From positions 18,385,401 through 18,445,400 of the forward strand of contig NC_087082.1 of NCBI RefSeq assembly GCF_026151205.1: a DNA stretch of 60,000 nt, read 5' to 3'. Of the stretch, positions 1-11,618 are shown piece after piece (position 1 is the first letter of the stretch; every line of letters starts with the position of its first letter). The stretch comes from Bolinopsis microptera (taxonomy: Eukaryota > Ctenophora > Tentaculata > Lobata > Bolinopsidae). The notes under the pieces were generated by a model. The model saw nothing but the letters and a program-made list of their open reading frames with translations, was not told the DNA's origin and did no database searches. The position numbers and the translations under genes were made by a program.

Positions 1-2600
1 ACAGATAACTGCATCAAGGTAATGATAATAATAATCCTATACATTTGCATAATTGAAACAATTATGGCCCCTTATTGTGGGCAGAATATGTGTTTTTGTT
101 GAAGTGTCCTGGTATAAAACTTATCTGAGTGACTGCATAGGGATAAATACTAGGACCTACTAAACTCAAAACAAAATGCAGCCACCTAATTAAGATACTG
201 AATTATTTACTTCACTTTAATTATGATGGCTTGTATCTAAACAAATAAAAACATGATCAATGATATGACATACATGTAGCGCGTGGTCAAGTGCAACTAG
301 CAGAGCCAAACGGAATAGAAATAGCGCAGTGCTTTTCAACAGTCCCATTATGTCACAGTTAATTATCAATCAAAATAACTGACCACTGATCAGCCCTACA
401 TTACATGACAAACACCCAACACTCATACTTTAATCAGAAACACTCACTGAGTGAAAAATGTAATACCTTGGGAACAAGAAATTTGGGATACATAACATTT
501 TGATGCATAAGTGCATCCCTTTCTGATCTTCTGGATCAATTTTACAAAATTCAGAGAACAATTCCAACACTATACCGGTTTTACATTATACAACTAATAG
601 AATTCTAAGGATAAACACAATAATCTATCTTTCTAATTGCTATGTTAATTGTTAAATAGCAACATTTCGGGGTTGATTCATACTCTGCACTGCAAGGTTA
701 CAGTTTCATTTTAATAGAAATTTGAGTAATAATGCCTGTAACAATGTTTTAATAAATCATAGTGTGTTAAAGGATAGAAATGGAGTGATGTGCTTTATGG
801 CTACCATCATTGAGTGCATTGAGTTATGTAACCTAAAAGATGTCCAGTTTTGGATTGGGAATTGAGTGGGGCAGTATCTGTGCAGCCCTAAAACCAAGAG
901 TAGACTTGGTTGTGGGGCTGCACAGATACTTCCCATGTATTATAGAACTATGATCATAATAAACTACTTTTAGGATAAGAGTGAGAAATAGTGAAACAAA
1001 CTTTTTAGTGAAACAAATTTAAAATAATGCAAGGGTAGGGGTAACAGATAGTTATTATGACTTTAGGAACCTTAACCTTATTCCTAACCAAACTGTTGTG
1101 TACTCAATTTAAATGTCTAACTAGCCTTTAATAATGGTGGGTTGTCTTGGATACTGCATTTCCAACTTGGTGCACGCCAGGTTTAAAATAAAATTATTTC
1201 CCTCACTTGCTTGGATTAGATTGGCTCACTCCAATGTTAAGACTGCGTCGTCACCACTAACCAGTAGATTCATCATACATGAACTGTAGGCACCTAAATT
1301 GAATTGATTAGAATAGATTTCGTTTTCCCTAATAGAAGTTTCGATAGTAAATAAAAGGAAAAATGTGTCAAAATGTATTTAATATACATTCAATTAAATC
1401 AAGTGATGCGATTGGCAGAGCACAATCAAATTTTTAGTGTTGCAATTGGCAGAGCACAATATTTTAAATCTTTAACAATCTAATATATAAAAGTTTCAAA
1501 ACGCATGATCTGCTCCATTATTTAGACTCCATTAAAGGGGCAGGGATGAGATTGTAGGAGACTTCTGATAGATGTATCTCATGTTTGGTGTCCACCTTCT
1601 TTCCCCGGTACTTAATTAAAAGAATATCCATTTGAGCATATATATTTTTACAATTGGTCAAAATATGGGTAATAAGAAACAATAAACATATAATAACATT
1701 TTTACCAAAAGCTGGTCCCCAAACAATTTATTGGAATGCGAGAATTTGTATTGTGGCAGGTGGTTGATTTAAGTGCTCCAAGAAATAATTTTACTTTACA
1801 ATAGGCAATGATGAGTGGCAGGATTTTGTAGCCCACTAATAAACATTCATCTTCAAATCTTTCGAAAATGGCATTATCTCATAGAGCAATATATTCTTGG
1901 TTTAAAAAGACAACAAAGAAATTTTCAAAAGAAGCCTATAGAAGAAATTCTGTTGTGTGCTTGTAAGAAATATCAATCATCTATACGATGGGAGTTGGGA
2001 CATAAGATTAAAGGCTCATAATGCAAATGTTAAGTTATAGAAGTCAAGCACATTGATGCATTTGGGACAAGCCATTAGAACTCACTGTACGGCCTCAAGT
2101 AGGAAAAATTGTGTGCTTCGTCATGGAGATGGTATGTGAGAATTCATAGACCTGTGATCTACAACAATCAATATGTTACCAATGATTTGAATATCTTTGA
2201 AAGTGTCAGATCGAGGATTCAATGAAATCTTATTTGGAGATTTTCACTTTATATCAAAGAATAGGTGATATGATGTTCTATTATATTCTTCATATATGTA
2301 TTTACAAAAGGTCGTGAGCATACAGTCTCAAATCTACAAACATCATTTCCCGAAACTTGTGGACGATATCAAATTTAAAGCTGGAAAAATATCAGCCAAC
2401 AATACAATTTGCTTAAATAGTAAAGAATACGAAAGTTAACATCAAACTAGGCGGTTTGTTTGCTCATAAGTAGTCATTTCTTCTGCATTAGAATTAGCGC
2501 TCGATTCATCAGGCTATCTATCTATGCATAACAATAAAAATGTATACAAGCTATATTAAAATGACTCTAGATGCATCAATTACCAAATAATTAATTGTTT
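1..2600. other. AT-rich intergenic DNA, no gene seen
   Basis: No open frame here carries a recognisable domain or convincing splice signals. The segment at about 265-350 (core tagcagagccaaacgg) resembles the start of the dispersed repeat at about 2640-2800 (core tagcagcgccaaacgg), so a degraded member of that family sits near the left edge. The rest is unique-looking AT-rich sequence. Confidence 0.6.
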
Positions 2601-2639
2601 CAAAATTTATATACTGTGGTCGTACGTCGATTTTTTAAT

Positions 2640-3250
2640 TCAAAACATGGAAATGGGTAGCGCATGGTCGCGCGCGCAACAATAAGGTCGCATTTGTGAT
2701 TTCAATATTTTACATGACGTACGCGTAACGCGCGGACGCAAGCGCGACTAGCAGCGCCAAACGGGATAGAAAATAGCGCGGCTCTATTCAACGTGGTCCC
2801 ATCGTGAAACGATTGAGCTTGCTTTCTGTGAAAATTTAATGTACTTTCGTAAAATAATTTTGATGTGTCAGCGATTTGAAAAGGAAATTAGTTAAAAATA
2901 ATACAAAAAAATCGGACATTTTTTGATATTAAAACATGAATAACTTGGGCTGTGTTGACAGTAGAAAAATTTATTAACCTCTATCCGACAGCTTTAAAAT
3001 TTTTCTACGCGCCGCGCAAATCCACGCGCGCATTTTAGCGTGTCAAAATCGTTTAAAACTAGAATTAGTTGATGAAGGAGCATAATGCAGATCATACTTT
3101 GTACGTGTGGCTTGAACATTATGATTTCGCGCCATTTGTTGTTTCTGCACTCGCTTTGAACTTTCATGGCTTTAACAGCAGTTATCGACTGACGACTTTG
3201 CTGTATTACATAGTGTACTTGGTACATAATTGATCAACGATAATAGGAGG
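2640..3250. repeat. Dispersed repeat, inverted partner at about 28955-29235
   Basis: The stretch from about 2800 (tttctgtgaaaatttaatg, then tacatcaaaa-type AT-rich text and a GC-rich block of gcgcg motifs near 3005-3035) recurs in reverse orientation at about 28955-29235 with scattered substitutions. CpG-rich clusters (cgcgcgcg at about 2670 and 3005) are embedded in AT-rich DNA. No protein is recognisable. It is probably a non-autonomous transposon family, but I could not fix its ends. Confidence 0.6.
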
Positions 3251-3259
3251 AACCCCTGC

Positions 3260-4080
3260 AAGCTTTAAAGGGCTCGTGTTACTTTAACATCACTTTTGAA
3301 TTTCACGAAAGCAGATAAAAGGTAGGTTTTCGTTGAATCAAAGTAAGCTAATATCAATTAGAACGAGTATAATTGTGTTACTTTAATACATCGCTTGGTA
3401 CTGTATTTTATAGTTAACTAACGACATTCTCGCTTTAGGTTATTTTATATAAAACACTTTTATCATTGTTGATTGTGACTTGTCCAATCATTGCACTAGT
3501 TTATTACAAAGATTATCAAAATCTTGCGGTAAAATTATTATACAAGCACCCATAAATGACAAAAGTCATTTAATTTCAACATTCCTCATTGCTTTTGTGA
3601 TTTCCTGCAGCTCTTACTACTGGGCAGCTCTTACTACTGGGCAGGTCGCCCCGTGGTGGTTCATGGAGGCGTCTCAAAAAAAACTGACTGAACTATAATC
3701 TAAATATGATAAGTGCTTATTAACCTCTCTGCTTTAATTCAAACCTTTTATAGAATCTACATATGAACTTACAATATTTTGCAGTTTTAGTGACGTTGCA
3801 GAAACTCCGGAATACTGTGGATTGGGAGGAGGAGAAAGTGATAATTCTGTTATATGGCCTGTTTCTAGGACACGATAAACTTCCTAATAAGGTATTTTTT
3901 TCAGGATACGATAAACTTCTTAATAAGGTATGATCTGTATAGCTAGGACACGATTAACTTCCTAATACAGTATGTGTAGATGATAACCTTCCTTCCTCTT
4001 CTAGATCAGATGGCTAAGTTACGGTGCAAAGACGGGTAGCTTGAGACTACCCGTTGTTACCTATAATCTAACTCACTCTT
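3260..4080. other. Unassigned AT-rich DNA with a short degenerate repeat
   Basis: No gene is supported. At about 3870-3975 a motif close to acgataaacttcctaataagg occurs three times in imperfect form. Nothing else stands out. Confidence 0.5.
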
Positions 4081-4084
4081 TCCA

Positions 4085-6330
4085 CATACGCGGCTAACCT
4101 GTTCCCGATCAATATTCAGGTAGTGGAGAACTTAGAGTTAGATTATTTATTCCGCTTTTTGATTTTCCCCAGTCTTCATGCTAGATTCCCGTTCATTTTA
4201 GAGCCTCATTTAATCAGTCGGCCTTACTAAAGAACCTCTCACCCTAATAAGAACACGTAACTTGAAGTCTGATCGACTACATAGCTTTCGCTACAGCACT
4301 AACACGTGCATTTACAGAGGAGCAAAAGTTTGCGGAGGCATCCTAGAACGGTACATATTTTAACGTATCATGCACAGGTGCCATTCTGTTTGTTTGGTTC
4401 ACAGCTATTTCCTACTCCTAGACTCCGTGTTCGGACTTTTGATTTCTGTACCAGTTTATCGTTAACTTAGAGTTAGATTATTTATTCCGCGTTTTGATTT
4501 TCCCCACTCTCCATGCTAGATTCCCGTTCATTTTAGAGCCTCATTTAATCAGTCGGCCTTACTAAAGAACCTCTCACCCTCTTAAGAACACGTAACTTTA
4601 AGTCTGATCAACTACATAGCTTTCGCTACAGCACTAACACGTGCATTTACAGAGGAGCAAAAGTTTGCGGAGGCATCCTAGAACGGTACATATTTTAATA
4701 TATCATGCACGGGTGCCATTCTGTTTGTTAGGTTCACAGCTATTTCCTACTCCTAAACTCCGTGTTCGGACTTTTGATTTCTGTACCAGTTTATCATTAA
4801 CTTAGAGTTAGATTATTTATTCCGCTTTTTGATTTTCCCCACTCTCCATGCTATTATTGCTAGATTCCCGTTCATTTCAGAGCCTCATTTAATCAGTCGG
4901 CCTTACTAAAGAACCTCTCACCCTAATAAGAACACGTAACTTGAAGTCTGATCGACTACATAGCTTTCGCTATAGCACTAACACGTGTATTTACAGAGGA
5001 GCAAAAGTTTGCGGAGGCATCCTAGAACGGAACATATTTTAACATATCATGCACGGGTGCCATTCTGTTTGTTTGGTTCACAGTTATTTCCTACTCCTAG
5101 ACTTTTGATTTCTGTACCAGTTTATCGTTAACTTAGAGTTAGATTATTATTCCGCGTTTTGATTTTCCCCACTCTCCATGCTTTTATTGCTAGATTCCTG
5201 TTCATTTCAGAGCCTCATTTAATCAGTCGGCCTTACTAAAGAACCTCTCACCCTAATAAGAACACGTAACTTGAAGTCTGATCGACTACATAGCTTTCGC
5301 TACAGCACTAACACGTGCATTTACAGAGGAGCAAAAGTTTGCGGAGGCATCCTAGAACGGTACATATTTTAATATATCATGCACGGGTGCCATTCTGTTT
5401 GTTTGGTTCACAGCTATTTCCTACTCCTAGACTCCTTGTTCGGACTTTTGATTTCTGTACCAGTTTATCGTTAACTTATAGAATTAGATTATTTATTCCG
5501 CTTTTTGATTTTCCCCACTCTCCATGCTATTATTGCTAGATTCCCGTTCATTTTAGAGCCTCATTTAATCAGTCGGCCTTACTAAAGAACCTCTCACCCT
5601 CTTAAGAACACGTAACTTGAAGTCTGATCGACTACATAGCTTTCGCTACAGCACTAACACATGCATTTACAGAGGAGCAAAAGTTTGCGGAGGCATCCTA
5701 GAACGGTACATATTTTAATATATCATGCACGGGTGCCATTCTGTTTGTTTGGTTCACAGCTATTTCCTACTCCTAGACTCCGTGTTCGGACTTTTGATTT
5801 CTGTACCAGTTTATCGTTAACTTAGAGTTAGATTATTATTCCGCGTTTTGATTTCCCCACTCTCCATGCTATTATTGCTAGATTCCTGTTCATTTCAGAG
5901 CCTCATTTAATCAGTCGGCCTTACTAAAGAACCTCTCACCCTCTTAAGAACACGTAACTTGAAGTCTGATCGACTACATAGCTTTCGCTACAGCACTAAC
6001 ACATGCATTTACAGAGGAGCAAAAGTTTGCGGAGGCATCCTAGAACGGTACATATTTTAATATATCATGCACGGGTGCCATTCTGTTTGTTTGGTTCACA
6101 GCTATTTCCTACTCCTAGACTCCGTGTTCGGACTTTTGATTTCTGTACCAGTTTATCGTTAACTTAGAGTTAGATTATTATTCCGCGTTTTGATTTCCCC
6201 ACTCTCCATGCTATTATTGCTAGATTCCTGTTCATTTCAGAGCCTCATTTAATCAGTCGGCCTTACTAAAGAACCTCTCACCCTCTTAAGAACACGTAAC
6301 TTTAAGTCTGATCAACTACATAGCTTTCGC
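4085..6330. repeat. Satellite array, about seven units of roughly 340 bp
   Basis: The anchor gagcctcatttaatcagtcg starts at about 4201, 4536, 4879, 5210, 5556, 5898 and 6240, giving periods of 331-346 bp. Units differ by small indels, for example the presence or absence of tattattgc after ctccatgc, and by a handful of substitutions. Head-to-tail order and high similarity indicate a local satellite kept alike by recent amplification or gene conversion. Short open frames inside it are by-products of the repeat and not genes. Confidence 0.95.
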
Positions 6331-6513
6331 ATACCGTTTCGTATCACGTATTTATCATCTCTCCTTCTTCAGAGACTGGCTTTATTTCAACATACCGTAT
6401 CGTATCACGTTTTTATCGTCTCTCCTTCTTCAGAGACAGGCTTTATTTCAACATACCGTATCGTATCACGTTTTTATCGTCTCTCCTTCTTCAGAGACAG
6501 GCTTTCTTTCAGC
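6331..6513. repeat. 61-bp minisatellite, three units
   Basis: Units begin at 6331, 6392 and 6453 with ataccgt and contain tctctccttcttcagagac. The array abuts the 340-bp satellite on its right, and the junction lies inside a satellite unit just after catagctttcgc. Confidence 0.9.
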
Positions 6514-6865
6514 ATGGTTACCCAGAGACTTGATGGTATCAGGGTTCTCGATGTTCTGAGTAATGAATTTAGTTTTTCCCTTCATTCATTCTAAGTCCCA
6601 CTGTGGCAGCAACCCTTTCTATCTCTTGCATCAGCGTCTCTGTCTCCTTTTCAGTATCTGCTATCAGAGCAATGTCATCCACAAAACCAGTGACCGATAT
6701 CTTCTCCACCTTGACTCTCCTACTCCTATAAGGCTAAATGGTAAATCCTATTTCAGGGTGCTTGCTTAAGGCTTGTCTCATGCAATAGTCTAGGGCTATT
6801 ATAATGAACAGGTACGGTATGGTGCTAACATCTGCAAGATCTTAAGGAGAGAGTGGCGTGACACA
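6514..6865 (-). pseudogene. Decayed LINE reverse transcriptase fragment
   Basis: Read on the minus strand, about 6800-6530 translates with the reverse transcriptase motif C context GFVDDIALIADTEKE followed by VAATVGLRMNEGKTKF. This is the usual palm segment of non-LTR elements, with FVDD at the catalytic aspartates and the downstream G-L-N-K-T-K block. Upstream, ALDYCMRQALSKHPEIG is also in frame. A stop codon interrupts the frame between these parts, and neither an endonuclease nor an RT start is present. It is therefore a short dead copy. It is a different lineage from the LINE at 40.3 kb, judging by the motif C text. Confidence 0.75.
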
Positions 6866-9215
6866 CCCTCTGTAATCAATAACATTTTGCGAAACTTTCA
6901 GAAATACTAAGTTTGACCCAGATTTAAAGGTCGCTAGACTGAATGTAATATTTCAGTTAACAACTCTACCTCGATTCGATGCAGTGCACAGTGGGAAAGG
7001 TTGAAGTTGACGTTCAAGCAGTCACCCTGCCGAACAAGAAATCTTTCAGGCCAAGAGGCTAGGTGACTAGAAACTCAATCACTATATCCGTGAAACTTGT
7101 CGGGAGCACTGTTATGTGAGTTATTTTACCTTCTAAATTCCAATGAGCATGAAAATTACCCAGGTTCATGGAATGCACGAAAATGAACAAAAATTAATAT
7201 TCTCCTAAAACTAAAAGTGCTCAGAACGGTTTAAAACTGGCCGGAAAGCGTTTAGATTGGTCCTAGGACCACTCAAACCAAGTTTGGGAATCACTGCATG
7301 TCTACAACCGATGTAACCAATGTTCCAAAATGTTCCAATTTTGTCCCAATAACTCGTTCACCAGCCTACCTCCGTTCACCAGCATGCGCTGTGACCGTCA
7401 TGGTCACGGCGCAAGATGCGCGGATTTTAAAATGGCGGGAACACATTTTAATTGCCATTGTACATTATAGTACATAGTGGATAGTGGAGTGTGTGGTCTG
7501 ATACTTGATAGTAGACAGAGGTTATATTTGAAACATTCCCGGTGCCTTCAACTGTTCTTTACTGTGCATGCACTGACTATTTGATTGCTTAAACGAATAG
7601 GCGAGCCTTCAAAAACATTAGTTTCAATGTTTTCATAGTTTTATGATGCAAATATAATTTTTCCATTTACATAACTGATAATACCCCAATATCTTTTCAG
7701 TTGTGGAGGTCGGACCGAAACTGTAATCAGACACTAAACATTGACGAGGACCAATTACTCTACTCTTTCAATGATTAATAAAGATCGCTGATTGCTTTTA
7801 CTAATGTATAATGTTAAAATGAAAGAGAAACTATCGAGACGAAAGAGAAAAAGGCACTCATTTATTTATAGTTTTATGTCTTAACAATGATATTCGAAAG
7901 CTAATTTTAAAAACTGGCTCTGAATCCTTGCTAAATGATTTGGGAAGGTGTAAGGGCTTAATATGTTAATGATGATATTATATAATAAAGTACATCATTA
8001 TTCATTAAATACCATACTAACATAACTTAATCCATTCTAGGAAAATGATGTGATCTTGGAGGCTATTCGTCTACTCGACGTTGGTGGTTGCTCTACGGTG
8101 TACCAGTGCTGCTAGCCACGCCAGTTGCTGTTGTATGTTGGTGGACTTGTGTTAGGAGTTGTGTTCTTCGGTGTGAAGTGTGTACTATCGGTGAGAAGAT
8201 AGATTACAGTGTACGGTCAGTGTGACCAGTGTGTACTATCGGTGATAAGATAGATTACAGTGTACGGTCGGTGTGACCAGTGTGGACTATCGGTGAATAT
8301 AAGTCAATTGGATTGTACTTAAGATAGATTCCAGTACGAAGAACTTCAGAGAAGAACTCAACAGATCTCAACAGAAGACAAGTAATAGTGTCGGTGTATT
8401 GTAGAGATCTCAACAGAAGACAAGTAATAGTGTCGGTATATTGTAGTAGAGAAGTTACATTGATTGATAGTGATTTGGATACTTTATATAATTGAAGTGA
8501 TTGAGTTATTATATATTGAATTACTATTTACCTTTGTTAGTCATTGCAGTGCGAGTGCGTAGTGGAGTGTGTTAGTTTGGAAAGCAATTGACTAGGAAAG
8601 ATTCACTTAGTACAATATTGTGTATTATCTCATTATCAGTGTTCAAGTAGATAGTATTGTGTATTATCTAAATTTACTTATTCCAGTTTTATAATATCGT
8701 GTTTATCTTATTATCATAATATGCCTGTAGACATCATTTTCAGTGGGTTTTATGAAGTTTATGATTAGAGTATATTTTGGGACTGAAATAAGCGCAAGAC
8801 CTTCGACGTTTCTATTCCTACTGTTTTTTTAATTTAGCAAATATACAAACAAATTTTATACTGTCGTAAAGATAAAATATTTAGTTATCGGATAGAGACT
8901 TGAAAATTAAGTATTACAATAACCAAGCTAAAATATTCAATGTTAAACTCAAAAATTTTCACGCGTCTATGAAGAAATATTTAGTTCTGCGCGTAGTTTT
9001 TTGGTCACATCTACGGCAAATTTTCGCCAATTTTGTTCATAGTTTCAAAATGTTATTTAGTAGACAAATTACTTTCGGACTACATCCATATTGTTTATTT
9101 AAGTCTAAAAGAAACAACATTTATTTGACTTCAAAATTGTTCAATCTGAATACGAGCTAATTACGACGAAGGGAGGTCACAACACTGCGCGCAGGAGTGC
9201 AAATCATTAACAATG
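6866..9215. repeat. Dispersed repeat copy A, inverted relative to 23594-25345
   Basis: From about 6866 to 9215, interrupted by the solo LTR and by extra sequence at about 7120-7375, the text matches the reverse complement of 23594-25345. The end nearest 9200 reads cacaacactgcgcgcag; the same end motif occurs at about 23600 inverted and at about 29340. An 86-codon open frame at 8900-9160 is shared with the partner but has no recognisable domain and is not conserved as protein. The pair forms a large inverted repeat about 14 kb apart. Confidence 0.75.
7964..8716. mobile_element. Solo LTR with 5-bp target duplication
   Basis: The 753-bp insert starts TGTTAATGATG and ends TTATTATCA, so it has the TG...CA termini of an LTR. 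It is flanked on both sides by TAATA (7959-7963 and 8717-8721). The inverted partner repeat at about 24070 preserves the empty site, which reads gggcttaatatgcc on the reverse strand, proving an insertion with a 5-bp duplication. Internal short tandem repeats occur at about 8170-8290 (around gtgtactatcggtga) and 8340-8440 (around caacagaagacaagtaatag). No coding sequence is attached, as expected after LTR-LTR recombination. The first 245 bp recur inside the LINE at 41253-41499. Confidence 0.85.
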
Positions 9216-9225
9216 GTCAAGCTAG

Positions 9226-9815
9226 GTAGTGCGCCATCGACAGTGAGCCGCGCGTGCCGACTGTAGGATGGTTTTTTAGCGCTAATTTCGGCCAGCACAA
9301 TTTTCTTCAAACAAATAGATATTAAGTATCCTTCCCGACCTCTAATTGCAACAAAAATTGGTAAGCTTACTCATAGACTTACAAGGAAAGTGTCCGAAAA
9401 GTTTAAAGCATATCCAACCATCAGACATTATGTTACAGCTAAAAGCAGCGTATTTTGCCCCATTTTGATCACTATATCAACCCCGATATCTACCAAATTT
9501 TTTGGACAGTTGTGAAAGCCCTATTGGAAGGTCGTCACCAATTTTCAGAATGATCTCATTCAAGGAACTGAAGATATATCCAAATAATACGACAAAAATC
9601 AACGAATTTGGTCAAATTTGGTCAAATTACGCGACTTTTACAGCTAATTTTGCTCCAAAAGCCGCGCACCATCAAATATGGCACCTAGACGAAACTCACT
9701 GATCTTTCCAAAAAGGTATAACAAATTTGGTACTGTGAAAATTCTCACAGTCTCTAGAAAACAATGGTACAAAAATTTTTAAAATCCGAGCAAGTTTATT
9801 TTTATGGTGCACCCC
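9226..9815. repeat. Dispersed repeat family H, copy 1
   Basis: Starting at gtagtgcgccatcgacagtg, this block matches 43746-44700 apart from three insertions in that second copy. It is useful as the uninterrupted reference for those insertions. A remnant of the 113-bp transposon end (attaacaatggtcaa) lies just before it at about 9207-9221. No coding potential is recognisable. Confidence 0.8.
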
Positions 9816-9937
9816 CTAGTCAAGCTAGTCACCAACTTTTCACGCCACGCGTTGAAGAAATTCCAAGAATTAGCTGCTTTGGCAACGTTCCCAGGAATTT
9901 GCGTGTAAAAGAAGTGGACGGTTACGATGTTTCATAT

Positions 9938-10021
9938 CACGTGGTGCGCTTTCGTGTCACGTGGTATAGACTCGGCGTATGCTATTGGTGGCACGTGGTA
10001 CGCACGTGACGCGCCCACGTG
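9938..10021. promoter_or_regulatory. Cluster of five CACGTG E-boxes
   Basis: CACGTG occurs at 9938, 9958, 9992, 10003 and 10016, five times in 84 bp, several within tcacgtggt/gcacgtggt contexts. CACGTG is the canonical site of basic helix-loop-helix leucine zipper factors. No promoter is identified next to it; the nearest predicted start codon downstream is at 11579. The cluster could equally be transposon sequence. Confidence 0.4.
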
Positions 10022-10050
10022 ATCGCGCGTCTAACTGTTCTACTATTATC

Positions 10051-10127
10051 TTACCTGAGGACCCCAGGCTATTATGTTCATTAACATAAAGATTTGGCGG
10101 AATGACAGGCTGAGCGCGGCCCAGTAA
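10051..10127. mobile_element. 77-bp hAT-like miniature transposon
   Basis: Starts ttacctgaggaccccagg and ends gcgcggcccagtaa. It is flanked by a perfect 8-bp duplication CTATTATC at 10043-10050 and 10128-10135. The same element recurs at 48974-49055 with its own 8-bp duplication. A related but diverged block lies at about 23494-23593, and an inverted, more diverged one at about 24841-24933. Eight-base duplications are typical of hAT superfamily insertions. The terminal inverted repeats are short and imperfect (ttacctgagg versus ttactgggcc). Confidence 0.8.
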
Positions 10128-10450
10128 CTATTATCGAGTTCTAATCAGCAGTATCATTGATTATTGTAAGTCGGAGAATTGAATGATAAACATCAGTTAC
10201 GACTAATAAGCGGGCCGGGTTTATACAAATTTCCGGGGCGGGATGATATCACCTTGAGATGTTTATATAACAGCGGGCCGGGCTGAGTGATAATATGATC
10301 CCGCGTCGAAATCCCGGAGATATTTATATCAACAGCTGCAGTCTTTAACATCAGGACTGGCAAAGATTCTGACCAGGACCCGGACAACAAAGGCCAAAGC
10401 TTAATGTTCCCTACTCCATACTCAATATTGAGAAACTTAGTGAAGCTAAG

Positions 10451-10603
<153 letters not shown>

Positions 10604-11184
10604 AAGAAAAACTTAGTGAAACTAACGACTTGAGTACCATTAAAATAATCTCTACAACAATTGAAGATGCCCGTCAAAGGGTGAGAAAAAGATTTTCAGG
10701 GATACATTATGTCGCATAATGAACTATAAAACAATGGAACGAATGTCTTGTCAACGCTGAGAGCAGCAGAAACAACGATTTTCTTCACAATCCATTGTTC
10801 TCTTTCACCCTCTTAGCTTTCTTTACGCTCATGTTCTTAGTCAAGATCTTGTAATTGCTTTTAAAGTTAAACAGTAACCTGTAGTCACTCCACTAATATT
10901 GCCACTTGGGAAATGGGACATCCAGTCTGAGTCAAGGCAAACAGTCGAAAACAGTAAACGTATTCCTTCTGGTTCTCATGATGAATTATTGAAACTTGGA
11001 TTTTGGAGGTCGACCAAGTGGATCGGTCATATAATTGATGTTTTGGGACAAAGTGAGAGTCCCCACTCGCAGTTTTCCAAACAAATAGTACCTAAAATAG
11101 CTGTCGACGTTCCGGCCCACGTCTTTGTTATGGACGGAACGTTACAATTACGTTACATAACTCATTACGTGTAATAGATTTGTA

Positions 11185-11245
11185 GTGTGTTGTAATTAGA
11201 ACTAATTAATTAATTGAAATTAATTAGAACACTACAATAACAAAT
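11185..11245. repeat. AT-rich imperfect inverted repeat
   Basis: tgtagtgtgttgtaattag is mirrored as ctaattaattt...gaacactaca around the centre ttaattaattaa. The same structure is at about 18236-18300 in the right copy. It may be part of a small transposon whose other fragment, in reverse, is at about 22640-22765. Confidence 0.5.
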
Positions 11246-11402
11246 CAATTACATTTATTAGCAGGAACCCGTCTAACCGTAGACTGTATATAGGGAATTC
11301 GATCACCAGTGTAGGATTTTATTCTGACGAGACTAACGTTCATGAAATAATACAGATCATATAAAATTACTAATTTCATAATCAATTTATGGAATATTTT
11401 GT

Positions 11403-11459
11403 AAATCGGAGTGCGAAATTTTGACTAACTCAATTTGTCGGAATTTCGCCTTCCGATTT
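11403..11459. repeat. Inverted repeat upstream of exon 1, shared by both copies
   Basis: aaatcggagtgcgaaatt at 11403-11420 pairs with aatttcgccttccgattt at 11442-11459, sixteen base pairs with a central 2-nt mismatch. The same structure with one further mismatch lies upstream of the right-copy exon 1 at about 18459-18514. It is about 120-180 bp before the start codon, so it could be a regulatory palindrome or a fossil transposon end. Confidence 0.5.
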
Positions 11460-11578
11460 TTGGGTAAGAAATTAAAAATGAACTTCCTTGACTAATTAAA
11501 ACCGAAGAGATGCATTACCTTTGAACGATATTTGTTAGCTGCTACTTTTCACGGAGCAAATACTTTGTGTCACATAAT

Positions 11579-11618
11579 ATGTTTTTGCTTTTACTCTACC
11601 TGACGATCTCCGTGAACG
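11579..11618 (+). CDS. Exon 1 (signal peptide) of truncated SRCR receptor, left copy
   Basis: ATG at 11579 opens MFLLLLYLTISVN, a short hydrophobic signal sequence, then a single G before the donor gttagt at 11619. The exon ends in phase 1 and matches the phase of the acceptor at 13966-13967, giving ...SVN-G-IAGLNFHL. The right copy encodes an identical peptide. Any 5' untranslated region is not resolved; catataaaatt at about 11355 is a possible but distant TATA-like element. Confidence 0.7.

Noticed and set aside
5315-5539. 74-codon frame in the satellite
   Set aside because: Present only because of the repeat unit; other units interrupt it.
10899-11174. 91-codon frame conserved in both duplication copies (second copy 17955-18230)
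   Set aside because: Differences between copies mostly change amino acids, no domain is visible, and fragments recur inverted at 22.6 kb, so it looks like repeat sequence.
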